A DNA stretch of 61,753 nucleotides. Origin: JAPLMI01 sp043798375. GTDB lineage: Bacteria > Omnitrophota > Gorgyraeia > 2-01-FULL-45-10. Below are positions 56,048 to 61,753 of this stretch, one piece after another (within the stretch, counting starts at the first letter, position 1; each line of letters opens with the position of its first letter). A program made the position numbers and the translations under genes. The notes below the pieces were generated by a model. The model did not search any database. It was not told the origin of the DNA and saw only the letters and a list, made by a program, of their open reading frames with translations. The stretch covers positions 1 to 61,753 of the forward strand of contig JAZDOS010000038.1 of NCBI GenBank assembly GCA_043798375.1, in the 5' to 3' direction.

Positions 56048-57187
56048 ATGAAGATATTGAAAAGATTATTGAAAATCGATCTTCCAAAAGGCAAGTCCGC
56101 CTTTCTCTGGGGCCCGAGAAAGGCGGGAAAGACCTATTGGATCAGGCATCATTTGAAAGACGCCTTAATTATAGATCTTCTAAAGACCGATGTGTTCGCC
56201 GAATATGCCGCCAGGCCCTCTCTTTTAAGGGAACGGCACGGAGACGAAAAAAGGCTGATAGTGATAGATGAGGTTCAAAAAATACCCATTCTGCTTGACG
56301 AAGTGCATTGGCTTATCGAGAATAAGGGGCTTTCTTTTCTGCTCACCGGTTCAAGCGCGAGAAAGTTGAGGCGGGGACACGCGAATTTACTTGGAGGAAG
56401 GGCGTGGCGTAAGATTATGACCCCGCTATCCATGCTCGAAGTCGATTCGATCGACTTGGAAAGAATTATGTATTCCGGCCTTTTGCCGCCTCATTACCTA
56501 TCCCAGGATCCAACCGAGGATCTTCGCGCCTATGTGTCGGATTATTTGAAAGAAGAGATTTCGGCGGAAGCGCTTGTCGGGAACATTCCGGCGTTTTCGG
56601 AGTTTTTAAGAGTAGCCGCCATAACCTCAAGCGAGCTCATTAATTATGTTAATATAGCGAGGGAGACGGGCGTATCTCATAGGGTTGTCCGGAATTATTT
56701 TGACATATTGGAAGATACCTATTTGGGGTTCCGGATACCGCCATGGCGTAAATCAAAGACCAGGCGTATGATACTTACGGAGAAGTTCTATCTTTTCGAT
56801 GTAGGAGTGGCCAATTATCTGGCGCGGCGGCGCCCCATGATAGGAAGCGCCGAATTCGGAAAATCTTTTGAGCATTATATCCTGATGGAACTGCGGTCCT
56901 ACCAGGTTTATAAAGATCCGGACATTCCTATATCTTTTTGGAGGACAAGCGCGGGGCAGGAAGTGGACTTTATATTAGGCGACATGGAGACGGCCGTCGA
57001 AATAAAAGGCTCCAGCCGGGTCCATAACGGCAATCTCCGGTCCCTTATGGCGTTAAAAGAGGACGGGCCGGTCAAGCATATGATAGTGGTTTCTCTCGAA
57101 AGAGAGCCGAGAAAGATCGCGCCCAACGTCGAGATTCTGCCATGGCGGATCTTTATCGAGAGATTGTGGAATGGAGATTATTGCTAA
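56048..57187 (+). CDS. AAA ATPase with DUF4143 domain (second copy)
   Basis: A paralog of the ATPase at 48440 with the same order: Walker A GPRKAGKT at 22-29, LIVIDEVQ Walker B, TGSSARKLRRGHANLLGGRAW, a winged-helix-like middle (NYVNIARETGVSHRVVRNYF) and a PD-(D/E)XK-like end (EVDFILG, AVEIKGS). It sits between the orphan kinase tail and the receiver genes, thus splitting a kinase-receiver operon. Its last bases contain the ribosome site of the next gene. As with the first copy, function is unknown. The two copies have different operator sequences. Confidence 0.87.
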   Translation: MKILKRLLKIDLPKGKSAFLWGPRKAGKTYWIRHHLKDALIIDLLKTDVFAEYAARPSLLRERHGDEKRLIVIDEVQKIPILLDEVHWLIENKGLSFLLTGSSARKLRRGHANLLGGRAWRKIMTPLSMLEVDSIDLERIMYSGLLPPHYLSQDPTEDLRAYVSDYLKEEISAEALVGNIPAFSEFLRVAAITSSELINYVNIARETGVSHRVVRNYFDILEDTYLGFRIPPWRKSKTRRMILTEKFYLFDVGVANYLARRRPMIGSAEFGKSFEHYILMELRSYQVYKDPDIPISFWRTSAGQEVDFILGDMETAVEIKGSSRVHNGNLRSLMALKEDGPVKHMIVVSLEREPRKIAPNVEILPWRIFIERLWNGDYC

Positions 57188-57188
57188 A

Positions 57189-57560
57189 ATGAAAAAACCA
57201 CGGATAGTAGCGATCGATGACGAGGTGGACTTTATTACGATGCTCGAGGATTACTTCAAGCCGAGGGGATACGATATCGATGTGGCGATACGCGGCGCGA
57301 AGGGCATCGAGATCGTGAAAGAGAAGAAGCCGGATGTGGTTTTGATTGACCTGAAGATGCCCGGCATTGACGGCGACGAGGCCCTGAAACTGATAAAGTC
57401 GATGGATCCGTCGCCCCAGGTCATTTTTGTAACGGCGTATGACGACGGCGGGAAGACCAAAGCGCGGCTTTTGAAGATGGGCGCGTACGCCTATTTCGAT
57501 AAGCCGATCGCGTCATTAAAGGAGCTGGAAGAAACTATTAACAAAGCGGCAAGCCGGTAA
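57189..57560 (+). CDS. single-domain response regulator (first receiver)
   Basis: A 123-residue CheY-like receiver without output domain. The acidic pair is in AIDDE, the phosphoacceptor aspartate in LIDLKMPG, the switch threonine in VTAYD and the lysine in FDKP. An in-frame ATG at 57171 lies inside the AAA gene, but 57189 places the receiver fold correctly. It is probably phosphorylated by the hybrid kinase upstream, from which it is now separated by two acquired genes. Confidence 0.9.
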   Translation: MKKPRIVAIDDEVDFITMLEDYFKPRGYDIDVAIRGAKGIEIVKEKKPDVVLIDLKMPGIDGDEALKLIKSMDPSPQVIFVTAYDDGGKTKARLLKMGAYAYFDKPIASLKELEETINKAASR

Positions 57561-57572
57561 CCGAAAAGGGGT

Positions 57573-57938
57573 ATGGGTATGCGTAAGTTGTTAGTAGTGG
57601 ACGATGAGAAGGAAATCTGCGATTTCATGAAGAACTTTTTTCAGGAACGCGGATACGAAGTCTTCATTTCTCTGAGCGGCGAGGACGCGCTGGAGGCCAT
57701 CAAGAAGGACAAGCCCGATCTCGTATTACTCGACATTAAAATGAAGGGCATGGACGGGATTGCCGCGTTGAAGCATATCAAGGATATGGACAAGAAGATA
57801 AAAGTCGTTATGGTCACCGCGCTCGAGGATCAGGAGAAGATGAACGAGGCATGCAAACTCGGAGCGTGCGAATATATCACAAAACCGCTTATGCTCGACC
57901 ATCTGGAAGAAGCCGTCGAGAAGAACTTTAAAATCTAA
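57573..57938 (+). CDS. single-domain response regulator (second receiver)
   Basis: The 121-residue receiver has VVDDE, LLDIKMKG with the phosphoacceptor aspartate, VTALED and ITKP. It lies 12 bases after the first receiver and 12 bases before the HD-GYP gene, so all three are co-transcribed. The two receivers differ enough to serve distinct steps in a phosphorelay. A second possible start at 57579 would drop two residues. Confidence 0.9.
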   Translation: MGMRKLLVVDDEKEICDFMKNFFQERGYEVFISLSGEDALEAIKKDKPDLVLLDIKMKGMDGIAALKHIKDMDKKIKVVMVTALEDQEKMNEACKLGACEYITKPLMLDHLEEAVEKNFKI

Positions 57939-57950
57939 AGGAGATGATTA

Positions 57951-59336
57951 ATGGCAAAGAACAAAAAGGCGCCGAGCTGGGATAAGCTCCACAATCTTTT
58001 CGTCGAGAAATCGATAGACCGGAGCGGCAATCTCGTGCCGCTCGATGCCGGCAAGAACGCCGTCGACGGCGCCCAGAGGGGCGCCGCAAACAACGCAGTG
58101 CCCAAATACGACTATCAGGCGTTTCTCGAGCAGGCGTCGCGCACGATGATAAGGTTCAAGAAGCCGGAGCACCTTATCAAGATGATAGTGCGCACTATCG
58201 ACGAGCAGCTTCACGTTACCCACACGGCGGTCCTGTTATTCAAGGAAAACAAGCACTCATATATATTGATCGATTCAAAAGGCACCGAAGGCGTCAAGAT
58301 ACCGATAGGATTCATAAAATTGGCGGTGGAAAATCCGCTCATCAAAGTATTCAGCGATAAGGAGAGCTATCTTATTTCGGAGACCGGCATATTAAGGTAT
58401 GAGGATATTATAAACGGCCTGAGGAACAGGGAAGTCCTCGAGAAACAACCCAACCTATACGACAAATTGCTCCTGATAAAGAGGCAGATGGACCTTATTA
58501 AGGCGAATCTATGCGTGCCGTGTTACTTCAAGCGGGAACTTCTCGGCATTCTGGTCCTGGGTGATAAGATTTCGGGAGAGAGCTTCAGCCGCGAGGAGAT
58601 GGGATTTTTTGTTACGCTGGCCAATGACGCCGCTATGGCGATCGCGAATACGCTGTTGATCGAGAACCTGCAGACCAAGATCGAGGAGATCAAAGAGCTG
58701 TATGTGCGCGAGCATAGGATTTTCATCCACACGGCAATAGCGATGGCCGCCGCGATAGACGCGCGCGACCCTTACACGCACGGCCATACGGAGCGCGTGA
58801 CGAATTACTGCATCGCCGTCGCGAAGGAGCTCGATGGCATTCCCGAAATGGCGAATTATAAGAATTTCCGCGAGACCCTGCAGATCGCGGCGCTCCTGCA
58901 CGACATAGGTAAGATCGGCGTCCCCGACCATATATTGAACAAGCACGCCTCGCTCGCCCCGGAGGAATACGAAGAGATAAAGAAGCATTCGATAATAGGC
59001 GCGACGATCCTGCATCCGATCAAGGAACTGAGCGACGTGGCGCGAGAGGTCCGCCACCACCAGGAATGCTACGACGGCTCGGGCTATCCGGACGGGCTGA
59101 AGGCCAACGACATCCCGCTCATCGCCCGGATCATCTCCGTTTGCGACGCCTTCGACGCCATCACGACGAACCGGCCGTATAAGAAGAAGAAGACGATTGA
59201 AGAGGCGATCGCGGAGCTCAAGCGCTGTTCCGGGTCGCAATTCGATCCGGTTGTGGTGAGCGCGTTCCTCCTGGCGTTCGAAAAGGGCAACATCCTTCCG
59301 AACAAGGATAATCCAGGCAGTTACAAGAACTGGTAA
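57951..59336 (+). CDS. GAF-HD-GYP phosphodiesterase (c-di-GMP signalling, predicted)
   Basis: A 461-residue cytoplasmic protein. A GAF-like domain spans about residues 70-235 (VTHTAVLLFKENKHSYILID, ILVLGDKISGE), a linker coiled coil follows, and the HD-GYP domain begins at about 250. The metal and catalytic motifs are intact: HDIGKIGVPDHIL, the second histidine in HSIIGATIL, VRHHQECYDGSGYPDGL. HD-GYP enzymes hydrolyse cyclic di-GMP or related dinucleotides. With no receiver of its own, it may be controlled by the separate receivers in the operon or by a GAF ligand. The start is preceded by AAAGGAG. Confidence 0.92.
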   Translation: MAKNKKAPSWDKLHNLFVEKSIDRSGNLVPLDAGKNAVDGAQRGAANNAVPKYDYQAFLEQASRTMIRFKKPEHLIKMIVRTIDEQLHVTHTAVLLFKENKHSYILIDSKGTEGVKIPIGFIKLAVENPLIKVFSDKESYLISETGILRYEDIINGLRNREVLEKQPNLYDKLLLIKRQMDLIKANLCVPCYFKRELLGILVLGDKISGESFSREEMGFFVTLANDAAMAIANTLLIENLQTKIEEIKELYVREHRIFIHTAIAMAAAIDARDPYTHGHTERVTNYCIAVAKELDGIPEMANYKNFRETLQIAALLHDIGKIGVPDHILNKHASLAPEEYEEIKKHSIIGATILHPIKELSDVAREVRHHQECYDGSGYPDGLKANDIPLIARIISVCDAFDAITTNRPYKKKKTIEEAIAELKRCSGSQFDPVVVSAFLLAFEKGNILPNKDNPGSYKNW

Positions 59337-59461
59337 TGATTGCGGAAATTTCCAACTATATCTAACTTTTTTATAATCTTACCTAGTTTCATAATTCCTT
59401 TAATTACAATAAGTTACAATCCTTATATATTAAATTTTAAGAGACTAAAAACCAAGACCCC

Positions 59462-59489
59462 TTGACACTTGCGGATCTTGTGGTAAGCT
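59462..59489 (+). promoter_or_regulatory. candidate promoter before the orphan ORF
   Basis: TTGACA at 59462-59467 and TAAGCT at 59484-59489 with 16-base spacing. The preceding 120 bases (59340-59460) are very AT-rich and hold no gene. Confidence 0.4.
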
Positions 59490-59511
59490 TTAAGTACTTA
59501 AAAACTTATTC

Positions 59512-59527
59512 TCGCTTGGCAGAAAGT
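59512..59527 (+). repeat. direct repeat TCGCTTGGCAGAAAGT, copy 1
   Basis: The same 16 bases recur at 59833-59848. Each copy lies a few bases upstream of a start codon, so a shared leader or processing site is possible. Confidence 0.75.
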
Positions 59528-59538
59528 GGTGAGAATAA

Positions 59539-59778
59539 ATGAAGGTTCTGGTCACCGTCAAAAGAAGCCCCGCGCACAGCTACTTAATCCACCTCTTTAC
59601 CAAAAATCTGATCAGGGAAATCCGCAAACTTATCGATAATAATAATCATCACAGGGCGTGTGCCTTCGCCCTGGCGAGAGGTGTTGTTGTCAGGGAAGTG
59701 CTGCGCGATGAGATTCCTAATGTGCATGCCGACCTGATCCTGTCGGAAAATAACGCGAGGTGGGACCTGACCCCTTGA
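59539..59778 (+). CDS. small hypothetical protein
   Basis: Not recognised. The 79 residues contain a basic helix (IREIRKLIDNNNHHRA) and an acidic C-terminal half (VREVLRDEIPNVHADLILSENN). There is no signal or membrane segment. GTGAG eight bases upstream could serve as ribosome site, and a promoter lies ~50 bases upstream. It is followed by a secreted protein gene whose leader shares a 16-base repeat with this one. Being short and without a family, it may not be expressed. Confidence 0.4.
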   Translation: MKVLVTVKRSPAHSYLIHLFTKNLIREIRKLIDNNNHHRACAFALARGVVVREVLRDEIPNVHADLILSENNARWDLTP

Positions 59779-59832
59779 TTAGGCATTCTGATTATGGCAA
59801 AAAAGGATAAAGAAAGTTAAATGTAACATAGA

Positions 59833-59848
59833 TCGCTTGGCAGAAAGT
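59833..59848 (+). repeat. direct repeat TCGCTTGGCAGAAAGT, copy 2
   Basis: Identical to 59512-59527. It overlaps the TTG alternative start of the following gene and lies 12 bases before its ATG. Confidence 0.75.
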
Positions 59849-59860
59849 ATTGGGTGGGTT

Positions 59861-61675
59861 ATGGTCATCCCGGATAAATTAAGATTGGCCTTCAGGATAA
59901 TCTCGGCTTGTGTTGCCGGGATTTTTTTATTCCAGCAGATCGCGTGGGCAGGCGATCTAATCGAGGTTACATTAGATAGACAAGCCCAGGCCCAGGCCGA
60001 GACCTTTGCGCCAGCTTACCTTAAGAATCAGCAGGTAAAGCAGGAAACCCTGATAGTTCAAAAACAGGACATAGAAGATTTCCTTAATGCCAATCTCCTG
60101 TCAACCGATACCAAAGTAACCCCCATAGAAGAAACCCTTCCCCTTAAAGGCCCGATGTCGACAGAGGGCGCGCCTGTTTTACAGGCCGCTGCCGCATCAG
60201 GAGGTGAATCTCCCCAGGGCTCAGGCGGGGACCCTCAATCCGATTCGATTCTTTCGATAATCACCCAGGCTGGCGACATAATTCATTATAAGGATGGCGT
60301 GATCGACTACGTCGAAAAGAAGAATGAGGACGGAAGCTTCACCGTCATAAGGCGCATCGCAGGGCTTGATTTTGTAGATGGCTCCAATAACCTTCTAAAC
60401 GCCGAAATAACATACCCCGACAACACAATAGAAGAGGTTAGGGGCGGCAGGGTCGAGGCGATAACCGCGCCGGACGGGGCCATTTATCGTTACAACACCG
60501 ACGAACTGATTAAATATGTTCTCTATAAGGATAAGACTATAACCATCTATACCTATGGTAAAGACCGGGAAGGAAAAGACGAGACTAAGTTGGAAGACTA
60601 CCTAAACGGCTCCTATGCTATAGAGGAAGACTTTAGCATTACGATATTGCCGTTGGAAGAAGGCTCGGAAGAATTGCACAAGCCGGAAAAGACGGTACGA
60701 TACAACGATACGGGTAAATTAAAAGAGGTAGTGTTTAAAACGGGTAAGACAATTCTATACGACAGCGGAATGATCTCGTATCTTAAAGATGAAAATGGGA
60801 TTGAATACTTCTTTGAGAACAGGACCGAATCCGACGGCATTACGGAGATCGGCATGTCAAAGATTGTGAATGCGGGTGAAACCACATACGTTACATTCGA
60901 CGGCGAAGGCAATGTCGTTATAAGCCCTGATGAAGGTGTTGGCGGTTTAAGAGGCGCTTACGACGCTGCGGGCTCTCTCATAATGGTAGACGACCACGGC
61001 ACGATCGTCACCAAAGAATACCTGGACATACAAAATGAAACGGTCATCGCGCCTATCGAGAACGAGTGGAGCCGTTGCAGGAATAACTCCTTACACTATG
61101 CCGGTATCTTTTTCAGTAAGATGTCCGCGTGCGATTACTGGACAGATGTTTGCTGGGGAAATCATCCATTACCCGGCGGAATATCGCACCAGGAGGCATG
61201 GGCAAATCGCGCGAAGGCGGAAGATGAGTTAGAAGCGGCAAGAGCGGATATGGATGCCGCATATGCGCTTGAGCGTCCTGCCAGGGAGGCCAGCCGCAAT
61301 GCGTTTATGGAGCTTAAACCGTATCTTGATATCTTCTGGAAATTCTCCGGAAAGTTATCGGGTAATGACTCAATCACCGATGCGCCGTTTTTAAAGGTTC
61401 AATATAAAAGCGACGGAAGCATAAACGAGGTTCAGAAAGTAGACGGTACAATTCAAACTTATACCAATGGCTTAATGGACAGCATTTTAAATGGCTCAAT
61501 ACTTACCTTGTATACCTATAATTTAAGTGCGTTAAACAACATAAATGAGATAACGGTAGACCGCGATGGGATAAAAAGGATTTATGATGCATATGGCGAT
61601 CTTAAGACTTTAAGTTTAGAAAACCGGCCAGAAACCCCCGCCCTTTCAAGGGCGGGGATGAATGGCCGCCCGTAG
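59861..61675 (+). CDS. secreted protein with YD-repeat-like strands, truncated by a hairpin
   Basis: The signal peptide (hydrophobic core at about residues 8-29, cleavage after IAWAG) introduces a Gln/Ala-rich segment with AQAQAETFAPAYL. Between ~125 and 390 and again near 510-590 there are repeated strands with Asp-Gly and Tyr turns (YKDGVIDYVEKKN, YNTDELIKYVLYKD, YTNGLMDSIL), like the YD/RHS shell of large secreted proteins. A helical insert with charged residues (SHQEAWANRAKAEDELEAARAD) interrupts them. No toxin or protease domain is seen. The last residues (ALSRAGMNGRP) are encoded by a GC-rich hairpin, so the natural C-terminus is probably lost. The ATG at 59861 is preferred to TTG 59837 because it puts the signal peptide at the start. 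Confidence 0.75.
   Translation: MVIPDKLRLAFRIISACVAGIFLFQQIAWAGDLIEVTLDRQAQAQAETFAPAYLKNQQVKQETLIVQKQDIEDFLNANLLSTDTKVTPIEETLPLKGPMSTEGAPVLQAAAASGGESPQGSGGDPQSDSILSIITQAGDIIHYKDGVIDYVEKKNEDGSFTVIRRIAGLDFVDGSNNLLNAEITYPDNTIEEVRGGRVEAITAPDGAIYRYNTDELIKYVLYKDKTITIYTYGKDREGKDETKLEDYLNGSYAIEEDFSITILPLEEGSEELHKPEKTVRYNDTGKLKEVVFKTGKTILYDSGMISYLKDENGIEYFFENRTESDGITEIGMSKIVNAGETTYVTFDGEGNVVISPDEGVGGLRGAYDAAGSLIMVDDHGTIVTKEYLDIQNETVIAPIENEWSRCRNNSLHYAGIFFSKMSACDYWTDVCWGNHPLPGGISHQEAWANRAKAEDELEAARADMDAAYALERPAREASRNAFMELKPYLDIFWKFSGKLSGNDSITDAPFLKVQYKSDGSINEVQKVDGTIQTYTNGLMDSILNGSILTLYTYNLSALNNINEITVDRDGIKRIYDAYGDLKTLSLENRPETPALSRAGMNGRP
61625..61668. repeat. compound hairpin at the end of the secreted protein gene
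   Basis: An inner stem CCCCGCCCTT/AAGGGCGGGG (61636-61657) and an outer stem CGGCCA/TGGCCG (61625-61630, 61663-61668). A further stem CCAGCTA/TAGCTGG lies at 61681-61707. Such clustered hairpins resemble the ends of IS200/IS605-type or REP-like elements, but no transposase is in the window. Confidence 0.6.
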
Positions 61676-61753
61676 CGGAGCCAGCTAGCGAAGCGTGCTT
61701 TAGCTGGCGGAGCGAAGGAATTTGTGGCATAATCTGGCCATGGTCAGATACTG

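Noticed and set aside
58509..59240. 243-codon antisense ORF opposite the HD-GYP gene
   Set aside because: It mirrors the GC-rich codons of the sense gene, lacks recognisable motifs, and the sense strand has intact catalytic residues.

Overview
The window is about 61.8 kb of a Gram-negative bacterial chromosome. It has densely packed, overlapping genes that are almost all on the + strand. It carries lipid A and LPS core genes (waaA, lpxK, an LpxL-type acyltransferase, several GT9 heptosyltransferase-like enzymes), SurA/PpiC periplasmic chaperones, bactofilin, larBC, and secreted proteins with a recurrent leader. The genome is also littered with small palindromes and 7-bp tandem repeats. This mix suggests an uncultivated lineage of the PVC/Omnitrophota (OP3) type; that placement is inference from gene content and style, not from a marker gene tree. 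I found no rRNA, tRNA or CRISPR array, and no gene-free stretch longer than 300 bases.

Region 1 (1-10.5 kb) is housekeeping: leuA, aroE, a prepilin peptidase gene broken by one amber codon, aroC-aroK, a small membrane protein, galT, dprA, topA and xerD. Region 2 (10.7-22.1 kb) is an envelope operon: waaA, lpxK, an LpxL-ELM1 fusion, a GT4-GT9 fusion, a GT4, a polysaccharide deacetylase and three GT9 enzymes. Region 3 (22.1-33.4 kb) holds a YchF-like protein, two parvulin chaperones, pdxA, ksgA, gatCAB, a CtpA-type protease, a divergent polysaccharide deacetylase and tsaD. Region 4 (33.4-39.0 kb) has a 23S-IVP-type four-helix-bundle gene bracketed by inverted repeats, mgtC, a bactofilin fused to a helix-turn-helix domain, a membrane-anchored helix-turn-helix protein, larB-larC, a TPR/PDZ protein and a HAMP protein.

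Region 5 (39.2-41.8 kb) is an AT-rich island and the most striking find. One 580-residue protein joins a complete LexA (winged helix, Ala83-Gly84 cleavage site, Ser118/Lys156 dyad) to a beta-class DNA methyltransferase. It overlaps by one base a gene for a PD-(D/E)XK endonuclease. The promoter -10 box lies inside a short palindrome. This looks like a restriction-modification system whose methyltransferase is its own LexA-type, possibly DNA-damage-sensitive, repressor.

Region 6 (43.1-52.3 kb) is a type II fatty-acid/polyketide-like cluster: a ketosynthase with all three catalytic residues replaced (chain-length-factor-like), ketoreductase, ACP, FabZ-type dehydratase, active ketosynthase, methyltransferase, a further divergent ketosynthase and two flavodoxin-fold reductases. 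Region 7 (52.3-59.3 kb) is a signalling operon (7TM histidine kinase, two receivers, HD-GYP) interrupted by a CrtI-like FAD oxidoreductase and a AAA/DUF4143 ATPase. A second DUF4143 ATPase interrupts Region 6. At two of these junctions a near copy of the upstream gene's 3' tail survives beyond the incoming gene, a scar of insertion or paralog replacement. Region 8 (59.3 kb to the end) has a small orphan ORF and the start of a secreted YD-repeat-like protein that ends in a hairpin.

Three dispersed palindrome families, and at least seven degenerate arrays all with exact 7-bp period, occur between genes and also in frame inside gatB, tsaD, waaA, topA and others.
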